Source: Mucilaginibacter celer | GTDB taxonomy: Bacteria > Bacteroidota > Bacteroidia > Sphingobacteriales > Sphingobacteriaceae | Assembly (NCBI RefSeq): GCF_003576455.2 | Contig: NZ_CP032869.1 | Coordinates: forward strand, 3,286,001-3,350,000 | Length of the DNA stretch: 64,000 nucleotides | Direction: 5' to 3' | Part shown: in pieces, positions 35,164-43,338 of the stretch | Layout: every line of letters begins with the position of its first letter | How positions within the stretch are numbered: the first letter of the stretch is position 1 | Notes under the pieces: generated by a model | What the model was told of the DNA's origin: nothing | Database searches by the model: none | What the model saw: only the letters and a program-made list of their open reading frames with translations | Program-made: the position numbers and the translations under genes

Positions 35164-35637
35164 ATGAACACTCCCGTATATACAACTGCTATAGTTAGCG
35201 ATGAAAATGACATCCCTTTTGATTTGTTGTTACTGGCCGATGAAAGCATTGAAGCCATTAACAAATACATTTATCAATGCAGGGTGTATATTGTCACAAG
35301 CCCGAATAATAACAAGCCTATTGCCGTTTTCGCGCTGTTGCATTTAAACCAGGAGGAAATAGAAATAAAAAACATAGCTGTAGCTACAGAATACCAGGGC
35401 TTGGGTATCGGTAGCAAATTAATTGATGAAATAAAGCAATTAGCTATAGACCAGGGTTACCGGCAAATTTGGGTTGGCACAGCTGATTGCGCTTTACCTG
35501 AAATAGTTTTTTATGAAAAGAATGGTTTTACTAAAGCCGGCGTAAAAACAAATTTCTTTATTGATAATTATCCCGCGCCGATATTTGATAACGGTGTAAT
35601 GCTGAAAGATATGATTATGCTGCAAATGAACATATAA
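35164..35637 (+). CDS. GNAT-family N-acetyltransferase
   Basis: 157 residues. The acetyl-CoA-binding loop is YQGLGIGSKLIDEIKQLA (about residues 77-95), preceded by a beta strand IEIKNIAVA; FYEKNGFTKAG near residue 120 is the usual motif B. Acceptor amine unknown. Single gene, terminator follows directly. Confidence 0.92.
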   Translation: MNTPVYTTAIVSDENDIPFDLLLLADESIEAINKYIYQCRVYIVTSPNNNKPIAVFALLHLNQEEIEIKNIAVATEYQGLGIGSKLIDEIKQLAIDQGYRQIWVGTADCALPEIVFYEKNGFTKAGVKTNFFIDNYPAPIFDNGVMLKDMIMLQMNI

Positions 35638-35659
35638 TCAACTATTATTTTAAAAGTAA

Positions 35660-35694
35660 AAACGGGGCTGCCTTTTTGTAATGCAACCCCGTTT
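35660..35694. terminator. hairpin terminator
   Basis: aaacggggctgc pairs with gcaaccccgttt around cctttttgtaat, giving a GC-rich stem with A and T flanks. It ends the acetyltransferase transcript and may also serve the minus-strand gene at 35780. Confidence 0.8.
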
Positions 35695-35779
35695 ATTAAT
35701 TCCCCCGCATAAACAATCTTTAAACAGGGCTCATGATAAGAAATAGGTTTATAACCGTTGTTTAGCCGGATGCTTCCGC

Positions 35780-36301
35780 TTAATTAACGTTAATAAATGG
35801 ATCCCATGAAAAGTAGCCGATGATCTGGCCATTTGAGTTGTTTACCAATACAAAAGATAATGTATACTGGATGGTGAGACCGAGCTGCAAAATAGTGCCC
35901 GATACTGTACTTACCTGGTTAATAAATTTTGACGGAGAAGCCGCAGGCGGGTTACCGGTAGCCAAATAAGCGTAGGCCTCGCCGCAGGCATACGACAACG
36001 GTGTGTTGATAGCTGTTGAGGGGTTGAATGATCCGTTGTATAAATACGCTGTCTGATCAAAATTATTATCGAACGTAGTGATTGCCCATTCAATGGTGTC
36101 GCCACCATCGGCGCTGATCTGTAATTCTGACTGGCCCTGGGTTCCGTTACTTACGTAGCTGTTAGGAGCTACCATTGCTATGTACACGTTTGATGTGCCG
36201 TAAGAACCTAAATTGTTTGGAGAATCGGCCGAACCAACCGGAAAGCCTGCTGTAGCCAATGCTGCTCCGTCCACTGCGATTAATACATTAATTGTTGCCA
36301 T
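35780..36301 (-). CDS. AidA/PixA-family protein
   Basis: 173 residues. The opening MATINVLIAVDG, the middle GDTIEWAITTFDNNFDQTAYLY and the end IIGYFSWDPFINVN match the PixA/AidA family (inclusion-body protein of Xenorhabdus; AidA of Burkholderia is quorum-sensing induced). No signal peptide. Members are small beta-rich proteins made at high level; their role is unknown, and they are often tied to quorum sensing or inclusion bodies. No partner gene beside it. Confidence 0.85.
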   Translation of the reverse strand: MATINVLIAVDGAALATAGFPVGSADSPNNLGSYGTSNVYIAMVAPNSYVSNGTQGQSELQISADGGDTIEWAITTFDNNFDQTAYLYNGSFNPSTAINTPLSYACGEAYAYLATGNPPAASPSKFINQVSTVSGTILQLGLTIQYTLSFVLVNNSNGQIIGYFSWDPFINVN

Positions 36302-36841
36302 GATTTAGATGTGTGTTTTTCCTACTCGTTTGGCTTTTCGGATGTACGCCCCTGCAATATTTGCCTTCACAGGTAGACCCGTTTTTTTATGTGGTAGCTG
36401 AATTCCACATTTTTAAGCATACAAACCACAGGTTTAAAAGCAGCGGCCATTTGTGTTTTTACCAGCCTCGCTTTTTACTCATCAGGTTTAAATACTAAAA
36501 ATGAAATTCCCGGGTATCATTTTCATTATAAAGGTATGAGGCCTGGCAAGGCAGTTCAAGCGTATATCTACCGCTTTAATATTTTGCGTATAAACACATA
36601 AATATTAACCAATATGAATAAAAATATTATTACGTAGTTATAACTGAAGAGTGCCTTCCTAAGAGGATTTATCGAAAAGCTAAAATGCAGAGGCTTTGAG
36701 AGCCTGATTCCACTATATCTATAGTGCGAGGTAAAACAGGATAAATAATATCCTCAATATTATGAATAAACGATAATGAAGCATCTTCCTCACGCAGTGT
36801 AGTCGTCTCGGGCTTGTTGAAGAAGATGCTTCGCTATCTGT
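36302..36841. other. intergenic region, 540 bp, no supported gene
   Basis: Between two minus-strand genes. The 61-codon plus-strand frame (36313-36498) is not convincing. An 11-bp inverted repeat gaagcatcttc (36778-36788) / gaagatgcttc (36822-36832) sits right after the stop of the 36842 gene and may be part of its terminator. Confidence 0.5.
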
Positions 36842-37642
36842 TTATTTTTTATTACAAATTTCGGTAACTGCTGTACGGCGGGTAGCGGTATAAACAATAC
36901 CATTTACCATTTCGTAACCGGTAGATACGCTTTGCGAATAGCGTTTTAACACCATACCTGTATTATTATCAATCAGCATTGTTCCGTTTATCCGGCTGTT
37001 AAGGCTTCCGCCTAAAACCGATACTTTATAGGTAATGGTGGTGGTTAAACTGTTAGCTGCATAAATGGTGTAATTAATTTCGGCTGATGATGTGCTGGTT
37101 TTCCAGGTATAGCCTTTTTTAAGCGATGGATTTACCGGAAAGTTAACCATAAAAGGCAATGTACTGCCTGCAGATAAGTTTTCAGGCTGGATACCTGCAA
37201 ATGATAACAGGGTATCATTCGCCATAGCCGGGCGTTTAACCGCCACTATCTCACCTTTATTATTTACTGATACACTTGCCTGGGCATTAAACAACTTTTG
37301 GAGCCCTGCCTGGATGATTGAATTAGGATCAACCGGGCGGCCCGAATGATAAACCATAACCTGGTTCATAGCATTAATTGTATCAATCAATTTATCAGTA
37401 CTGATGGTAACAGAAGCTCCCCTATCAGAAGCATCGGTTACTTTATATAATTTGGTGGCTATCGACACCGAACTTACATTCAGTGTTTGACCACCGCGCT
37501 GTAATACGCAGTTGGATTTGGCAATTACCTGCCTTTGAAATTCATCGCCCTGCTTAAATCGTACCTGCCCGTAAGCAAAGCTGCTGATGCAGGCTGTTAT
37601 GAGGATGAATATATATTTTAACTTGGTTGGGGTAGTTTTCAT
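36842..37642 (-). CDS. secreted protein, DUF6263-like
   Basis: 266 residues. Signal peptide to about residue 25 (SSFAYGQ). The body has a repeated beta pattern with VRFKQGDEFQRQVIAKSN at the start and GTMLIDNNTGMVLKRYSQSVS near the end, as in the DUF6263 family of Bacteroidota. Function unknown; the pattern suggests an outer or periplasmic lipocalin- or LolA-like barrel. One Cys near the end (EICNKK). Followed upstream on the same strand by a Pro-rich protein gene, 57-bp gap. Confidence 0.75.
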   Translation of the reverse strand: MKTTPTKLKYIFILITACISSFAYGQVRFKQGDEFQRQVIAKSNCVLQRGGQTLNVSSVSIATKLYKVTDASDRGASVTISTDKLIDTINAMNQVMVYHSGRPVDPNSIIQAGLQKLFNAQASVSVNNKGEIVAVKRPAMANDTLLSFAGIQPENLSAGSTLPFMVNFPVNPSLKKGYTWKTSTSSAEINYTIYAANSLTTTITYKVSVLGGSLNSRINGTMLIDNNTGMVLKRYSQSVSTGYEMVNGIVYTATRRTAVTEICNKK

Positions 37643-37699
37643 TTTGATGATTTTGTGATAGTGCCCTTCGGCATATCTACATGATGTCTTTTTTTTTGA

Positions 37700-38410
37700 T
37701 TATTTCCGTCGCGGCGCGTGAGGTTTATTCCTTTTTATCGCTTTGCCGCCGGGCTTGCTGTTTTTTTCATCGGCCGGCATAATCAGCTTAAAGCTCAGGC
37801 TTTCCGGAAGTACCGGTACTGACCATGGGATAACATCGGCAGAATTTAATGACAGCGGAAACGAATCAAAAAGATTAGGCATTAAGGGTACAGAGCCGTT
37901 TGAAATTCCTGACACTCCCGAAGGTGTTGGCTCGGTTGGAGCCGGAGGCAATTCGGGCGATTCGGGTAAAGGCAAATCAATCATCGATGAGGTGGCAACC
38001 GGCAAATCTTTAAGGCTTTGCTTAGGCAAAGCAGGTGCTTCGGGTGCATCAGGCGATGGTATATCGGGCAACCCGTCCTGGCCTGTCAAAGGCTGGTCGG
38101 GAGCGTTTACCGGTGGTGGCGTTGTTGATACTGCTGCAAGTACCGGCACAGGCACAGGCGAAACAGCCGGTTGCGAAACCACCGGAACATCGGTAAGCGT
38201 TAAAGTAATCTGTTTATTATTAGCAGCACCGTTTTTATTGGTACTACCTTTAGTAATAGTACCGGGAATTACAGGCGGCGGCACATTCCAGTCCGACTGG
38301 TTGTTACGGGTTTGGGCTACCGTTCGGTTTACGCAAACGGTAATTGCAGCCAAAAGTAAAATCGGTATTAATTTACTTCGGCCTCTGATCCTTTCAGGTT
38401 GACGGAACAT
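37700..38410 (-). CDS. Pro/Ser-rich secreted or membrane-anchored protein
   Basis: 236 residues. Residues 14-32 are hydrophobic (signal or anchor), then a disordered Pro-rich region (VPVLAAVSTTPPPVNAPDQP; SPDAPEAPALPKQ; PLPESPELPPAPTEP) and a basic tail (KRNKPHAPRRK). No known domain. The plus-strand frame over the same bases (37743-38402) is a mirror of its low-complexity codons. It may be a linker or envelope-spanning protein; the order suggests it belongs with the DUF6263-like gene. Confidence 0.65.
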   Translation of the reverse strand: MFRQPERIRGRSKLIPILLLAAITVCVNRTVAQTRNNQSDWNVPPPVIPGTITKGSTNKNGAANNKQITLTLTDVPVVSQPAVSPVPVPVLAAVSTTPPPVNAPDQPLTGQDGLPDIPSPDAPEAPALPKQSLKDLPVATSSMIDLPLPESPELPPAPTEPTPSGVSGISNGSVPLMPNLFDSFPLSLNSADVIPWSVPVLPESLSFKLIMPADEKNSKPGGKAIKRNKPHAPRRK

Positions 38411-38867
38411 ATATGATATTTCGGTTTTAATTATTCATTTATACAAAAGGTTAACTGCTTTAGTTACACCAGCAGCTTATAAACAGCCTTTTAAATTATT
38501 TAACAAGGTTTGGTAATTGATAATTCAGAGGCTCCTCTCTCTTAATTTTATATTGATCTGTGTTAATAAAGTTAACTTTTTTTATCAATTACCTACTTCC
38601 CAACTTTTACCTGCAAGCCTTTCTTTAAACACTCAAATCAGGCGTTCTTTTTTAGGCCTGATTCGGGTTATTAATCTTTTGTAAAGCTAAGCCTAACAAC
38701 CTCATATTAAAATACCAACTGCTTTGTATTGTACACCCTTCAGGTACTCGCTAAAATTGCTTTATCAAATAAAACCAAAAAACAAATAACGAAATAAGCG
38801 CGGTGCTATTCACGCAAAACCCCGACGCAGCGTATTTCAGCAGGTTTCACCTAAAAATTAAAAAATT
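38411..38867. other. intergenic region, 457 bp, with a promoter-like element
   Basis: No gene seen. It contains the repeated promoter-like element at 38717-38759 and is otherwise AT-rich. The Pro-rich gene (-) starts at its left edge and the small membrane-protein gene (+) at its right edge. Confidence 0.6.
38717..38759 (+). promoter_or_regulatory. promoter-like element, copy A
   Basis: aactgctttgtattgtacac at 38717-38736, then 14 bases, then ctaaaattg at 38751-38759. The same two blocks with the same spacing recur at 41630-41672. taaaattg fits TAnnTTTG with one mismatch and lies 20 bases after attg (38728-38731), so this reads as a -33/-7 promoter. It points to the small gene at 38868. Confidence 0.65.
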
Positions 38868-39059
38868 ATGGAAAGCAATTTAAATTACCTGATGGGCTGC
38901 ATGTCATTAACTTTTGTAGGATTATCGGCCATGTACAGGCTAAAATTCAATAAATTAAAAGGTACCGGCCGCATACCGTGTTTGCTTGGTGCAAGGCAGC
39001 GTCAAATAATCTTTTTTGTATTGGCAGTACTTTCTGCACTGGTTATCATTATTTACTAA
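38868..39059 (+). CDS. small membrane protein, unknown
   Basis: 63 residues. Two hydrophobic segments (LMGCMSLTFVGLSAMY, and IIFFVLAVLSALVIIIY at the C-terminus) around a basic middle (RLKFNKLKGTGRIPCLLGARQRQ). ATG about 110 bases after the promoter-like copy A. Not recognised. Position before a membrane histidine kinase, and the shared promoter with the 41769 gene, suggest a link to that two-component system. Confidence 0.55.
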   Translation: MESNLNYLMGCMSLTFVGLSAMYRLKFNKLKGTGRIPCLLGARQRQIIFFVLAVLSALVIIIY

Positions 39060-39153
39060 CACCGGGCATTATCTTGCAAAACCAGCGCCGTACGGGTAAC
39101 TTTTTGACTATAGCACCTAATTCGTTAACTTTAACCGGGCTATATACCTGTAC

Positions 39154-40941
39154 ATGAAACATATACTATTGCTTTTACTGGGTTTAGCTACACTTCCGTG
39201 CTTCGGTCAAAATACCGATAGTTTAAAAAAAATAGCGTTTAGCAACTTACCCGCGCAAAAACAACTCAATGCTATCACGCTGATTATTAAACAATCGCCG
39301 GCAAAAGCAAAAAAACAACTTGGCCCTATAGCAATGCAGGGCCTAAATATCGCATCCGGGTTAAAAAACCAGGCTGCTGCCGGTATGCTTTTGAAAACTA
39401 TTGCAAACTCCTATTACCTCAACGGCAGTTATGATTCGGCGGCCTTTTATTATAACCGGGCCGAACAGGTTTTCAATAAGCTAAATAAACAGGATACCCT
39501 AACTGCCGATTATATCAGCCTGGCCGCCGCCTATGCTAAACTCAAACATTACGATAAGGCATTTGAATTTTACAATAAAGCTATCGCCCTTGCTCCCAAA
39601 ACCGGATCCCGGCAGCAATTAATGACGGTACTAAACCAGGTTGGATCATTATACGAAACAACCGGCAACTATCGTGAGGCCCTTAATTATTTCAGACAAT
39701 CGTTTGATATCAGGGATTCGTTAATGCTGGTTGAGAAAACCAAAGCAAGCACCACAGAGGCTTACAGCCATAATTTTATGGGAGATGTGATGGGGAGCAT
39801 CAGGCAAAAAAACGACTCGGCTGCCGATATCTTAAAAACCATCGAGGTAAAAAAGACACTGAACGATACGCTGGCACTATCCATCAATTACTTCAATCTC
39901 GGAATTTTATATAAAAATAAACAAATGTATCCGGAGGCGCTTGATGCCTTGAAAAGCAGCCTGCAATTTTCGGCCCAGATCCATTATACTGATATGCAAA
40001 GCAGCGCTGCTTACGAAATTGCTGATTTATATGAACTGGAGGCCGATTACAAACAATCGCTTATTTATTTAAAAAAGCATGTGGAAGCAAATGCCCTAAG
40101 TAATACCAAAGGCTCCCAAACGGTGGATCAGCTGCAAACCAAATACGAGATAACCCAACGGGAAGACCAGGTACTGAAACAGCAGTTTGAAATAACCAAG
40201 CGCAACTACTGGATGGCGGGATCTTTTATTTTTATTTTACTGATGATGTTTGCCGGCTTCTTTTACTATAAACAACTTAAGTTAAGGCAACGCAACATAG
40301 CCATGCAGGCCATCATAGCTACCGAAGAAAGCGAACGGCGGCGGATTGCCCAGGATTTGCATGATAGCGTAAGCCAGATTATATCGGCAGCAAAAATAAA
40401 TCTAACGGTAATTGGCGATGAATTACCTTTTGATAATGACGACCAGAAGGCACGCTTTAAAAAAGCGATAGATTTGGTTGACAACGGTTTTAGGGAAGTA
40501 CGCACCATATCGCACAACATGGCGCCCTGGGCCCTGCATAAAACAGGACTGGCGCAGGTAATTAAACAATTTATTTCAAACATCGATACCGGCTTTATAG
40601 CTATAAACTTTTTTAGTAAAGGCTTTGACGCACCTTTTGATGATACCATCGAGATTATTTTATACCGGGTATTACAGGAGAGTGTAAACAATGTAATGAA
40701 GCATGCCAATGCCACCAGGCTCGATATTTCGCTTATCAGAACAGAAGAGGAAATTAGCCTTACCATTGAAGATAACGGCAAAGGCTTTGATACAACCCGC
40801 CCCGAAGTTTATAACGGAATGGGACTAAACAACCTAAAATCGCGTATTAATTTTTTAAAAGGTAAGGTTGAATTTATTTCAGAACCTGGTAAAGGAACAT
40901 TGGTATCGGTATATATCCCTGTTGGTAATAAAGTGCTATAG
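39154..40941 (+). CDS. TPR-domain sensor histidine kinase (NarX/HisKA_3 type)
   Basis: 595 residues. Signal peptide at the N-terminus, then TPR repeats (about residues 55-330; YNRAEQVFNKLNK, YDKAFEFYNKAIAL, YREALNYFRQSFDIRD), one membrane helix (352-372), and a kinase core: HisKA_3 with RRIAQDLHDSVSQI (phospho-His 403), HATPase with ESVNNVMKHANA, DNGKGFD and GMGLNNLKSRI. The TPR part should lie outside the cytoplasm and sense a protein or envelope signal. Its end overlaps by six bases the end of the NarL-type regulator gene, which is convergent and is its likely partner. Confidence 0.92.
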   Translation: MKHILLLLLGLATLPCFGQNTDSLKKIAFSNLPAQKQLNAITLIIKQSPAKAKKQLGPIAMQGLNIASGLKNQAAAGMLLKTIANSYYLNGSYDSAAFYYNRAEQVFNKLNKQDTLTADYISLAAAYAKLKHYDKAFEFYNKAIALAPKTGSRQQLMTVLNQVGSLYETTGNYREALNYFRQSFDIRDSLMLVEKTKASTTEAYSHNFMGDVMGSIRQKNDSAADILKTIEVKKTLNDTLALSINYFNLGILYKNKQMYPEALDALKSSLQFSAQIHYTDMQSSAAYEIADLYELEADYKQSLIYLKKHVEANALSNTKGSQTVDQLQTKYEITQREDQVLKQQFEITKRNYWMAGSFIFILLMMFAGFFYYKQLKLRQRNIAMQAIIATEESERRRIAQDLHDSVSQIISAAKINLTVIGDELPFDNDDQKARFKKAIDLVDNGFREVRTISHNMAPWALHKTGLAQVIKQFISNIDTGFIAINFFSKGFDAPFDDTIEIILYRVLQESVNNVMKHANATRLDISLIRTEEEISLTIEDNGKGFDTTRPEVYNGMGLNNLKSRINFLKGKVEFISEPGKGTLVSVYIPVGNKVL

Positions 40942-41574
40942 GTTATTTTGCATAATAAACCTGTTAAGCTCTACCGGGTTTTTAAGGTTTAGCTTTTGCA
41001 TAATGTTTTTACGATGCGTTTCAACGGTATAAATGCTCAGATGCAGCTGATCGGCCATTTGCTGATTGGTAAGGTTTTGTTTAATGAGCTGCAGCAGCTC
41101 CATTTCGCGCTTGGTAAGCTGAAACTGTTTCAGGAACAGGTCGGGCTCATCAAAACCTGAATGAACGGCCTCCTTTTTATGCGGAAAACACAGTTCGCCC
41201 TCATTTACCTTGCGCATCACTCTAATTAATTCATCCTTTTCGGCATTTTTAAACAAATAGCCATTGGCTCCTTCGGTACGGGCCTTTTCAATCAAATGCT
41301 CTTCATTATAGGTAGATAACATTACCACTTTTACCTTGCCATAATAAGCCCGGATCCGTTTAAGCACTTCAAAGCCATTAATGCCGGGCATATTAATATC
41401 AAGCAATACCAAATCGGGGATACGATTGCTGTGCAATAGTTGCAGTACCTCTTTGCCGTTGGAGGCTACATTCATAATCTCAATATCCGGCTCACTTTGC
41501 AGCAGCATGCAAAGCCCGTTTATAAATAAGGTATGATCATCCGCAATGATCACTGATAATTTTCCGGCTGTCAT
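40936..41574 (-). CDS. NarL/LuxR-type response regulator
   Basis: 212 residues. Receiver domain (residues 5-122; phospho-Asp in LVLLDINMPGINGF, near residue 58) and LuxR-type HTH (about 145-205; LTKREMELLQLIKQNLTNQQMADQLHLSIYTVETHRK). Convergent with the TPR kinase gene, overlapping stops. Its start (41574) is 56 bases from promoter-like copy B (41630-41672), which points the other way. It may bind the repeated element found at 38717 and 41630. Confidence 0.93.
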   Translation of the reverse strand: MTAGKLSVIIADDHTLFINGLCMLLQSEPDIEIMNVASNGKEVLQLLHSNRIPDLVLLDINMPGINGFEVLKRIRAYYGKVKVVMLSTYNEEHLIEKARTEGANGYLFKNAEKDELIRVMRKVNEGELCFPHKKEAVHSGFDEPDLFLKQFQLTKREMELLQLIKQNLTNQQMADQLHLSIYTVETHRKNIMQKLNLKNPVELNRFIMQNNL

Positions 41575-41629
41575 TTAATTGGTGTTAGCAGATGTAAAGC
41601 TATGCTTTATCTCCTGCCACAGAAATACA

Positions 41630-41672
41630 AACTGCTTTGTATTGTACACTTTTTTCCGGGTACCTAAAATTG
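41630..41672 (+). promoter_or_regulatory. promoter-like element, copy B
   Basis: Same 20-bp block as copy A (41630-41649) and same ctaaaattg block (41664-41672), again 14 bases apart, although the spacer differs. It points to the hypothetical gene at 41769, about 97 bases downstream. In front of it, on the other strand, starts the NarL-type regulator gene. Confidence 0.65.
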
Positions 41673-41768
41673 TGTTATAAACCAGCCACTGTGCGGTAAA
41701 CCAATTAATGCCGACTAAAAGTTGGCTGGCAATGAACACAGCAACATCATTACTAACCTTCCAAAGCA

Positions 41769-42374
41769 ATGGAATACATTATTTGCACAATTATAATAAT
41801 GCTTTTTTGCATCATAGCCCTATCGCGCGACACCATGACCGAGAGAGCGATAGTATTACCGGCCTCAAAAGCACCCTTAACAAGAAAAATCAATGCTTGT
41901 CAGCAGGCCCCTGCAAGGGATTTACGCAGGGTTCATATCACAGCCCCGTTAAAATTCAGTTTTTTTACCGAAACCTCAACTTTAACCCGGGATGTTAAAC
42001 ATAAGCTATTGCCGGCAACCCCTGTTAAACGTACCTACATCTTCGTCGGGCTGAATATCAATAAACCAAAATCAACCTCGGCAGGCAGTGCCACCCTGGC
42101 CCGGCAACCCCGATATTATAGCCGGGAGCACCAGATTGTTACAAGTCCGGGCAATCATGCGGTATTAATTGTGGGATACATGAAAAAGGTAAGATTAAAA
42201 TGCAAAGCCACTGTACCCTCCACAACAGATTTAAAGTTCAGAACATTTTCGGCAACCTATCAAAACATCCCACAACGCCATCCCTATTTAATGCCATTGT
42301 CTACACTCCATTCCTTTTATAACAACCCAGGTTATTATTCCTCAAAGCGATACTTTTCGTATTCACGTGGCTGA
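41769..42374 (+). CDS. hypothetical protein with N-terminal membrane segment
   Basis: 201 residues. Residues 2-18 are hydrophobic (YIICTIIIMLFCIIAL), the rest is basic and polar with FTETSTLTRDVKHKLLPATP and HAVLIVGYMKKVRLKCKA. ATG about 97 bases after promoter-like copy B, much as the 38868 gene lies after copy A. No family recognised. A 606-base open frame in an AT-rich stretch supports a real gene, but the codon pattern is irregular and it could be spurious. Confidence 0.45.
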   Translation: MEYIICTIIIMLFCIIALSRDTMTERAIVLPASKAPLTRKINACQQAPARDLRRVHITAPLKFSFFTETSTLTRDVKHKLLPATPVKRTYIFVGLNINKPKSTSAGSATLARQPRYYSREHQIVTSPGNHAVLIVGYMKKVRLKCKATVPSTTDLKFRTFSATYQNIPQRHPYLMPLSTLHSFYNNPGYYSSKRYFSYSRG

Positions 42375-43303
42375 GTACATTATCACCTCTGTTACTGAAC
42401 ATTGCAGGATAATTATCAGGTTATTAAAAGCAAACACTAATAATTACCCAATAAAACAGCACAAAACACCAAAAATCGAAATAAAATTGTCCAAAAAAAA
42501 CAACTTCAACTGCAAAACATCAGTAATTGCGAACAAAATGATTAGATAAACAACCAACATACAATAAACAGTCAAAACATTCGTACTATATTTTAGATTA
42601 AAATCGCATTAGAAATAAAATAAATTAAAACAAACTACCGCTGATAGCATTTTATCAAATACCATCGTATATTTTTAAAAAAACCATCATAAAATCGACA
42701 AGTTTTTAAAATATAGACAGTAATTTTGAAATTTAACACAAAAAAAAGAGCGAGAATCTAAAAGATCCATCCAGATAGAACACTAAATAAATATTAAAAT
42801 AAAAAATATAATTAAAAAAATATTCAATAACCATAACACAACACTCTAAAAATCAGCTACAAATAAAAATATACAGTTTTTATAATAATAAAAAATAGGT
42901 AAAAGGTTTTACCAAAAACTTAATTATACCCGCAAAAAGCCAGGTATTGCAAAAAAAATACACTCACCCCCGCTACTTCGTCATACCCCCAAAGCATAAC
43001 TCTTCTCAAAAAAATTAAAAATTACTCATAAATGACACAATAATGAGTTCTTTTTAGGTGATATTGATAAAACTGAATGGTTATTATTAATATATCATTA
43101 AAAACGTCGCCTATTTTATCACATTACCGCCTCAACCTATAGTTCTCTAAACAATTCCGTGAATTTTAAATGAATTAAAAGCAAAATCAATATTAAATTT
43201 ACATCAGATAAAATGTTTTATCTGATTTTTTATACATATTTTAATACATTAACACCAATCTTGAACTTTTTTCAAGTTTTTTTTCATTTTATTGCAAAAA
43301 TTG
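42375..43303. other. AT-rich intergenic region, about 930 bp, no supported gene
   Basis: Very A+T-rich, with long A runs and no believable frame; the short frames in it are low-complexity. It precedes the SusC gene and may hold long leader or regulatory sequence for the SusC/SusD operon. No clear palindromic operator seen. Confidence 0.55.
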
Positions 43304-43311
43304 TAGTTTTG
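43304..43311 (+). promoter_or_regulatory. candidate -7 box before the SusC gene
   Basis: TAGTTTTG matches TAnnTTTG exactly and lies 28 bases before the SusC start codon. No good TTTG -33 box is visible at the right distance, only T-rich sequence. Confidence 0.5.
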
Positions 43312-43338
43312 AGTATTAACTAAAACTGATTTTTAATA

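Noticed and set aside
36313..36498. 61-codon plus-strand frame
   Set aside because: Aromatic-rich with no recognisable fold, and starts opposite the PixA-like promoter region.
37743..38402. 219-codon plus-strand frame with many Gly and Ser
   Set aside because: Antisense to the Pro-rich gene; the composition is the complement of Pro codons. The minus frame has a signal segment, so it was preferred.
42367..42549. 60-codon frame in the AT-rich gap
   Set aside because: Lys/Asn-rich chance frame in very AT-rich DNA.
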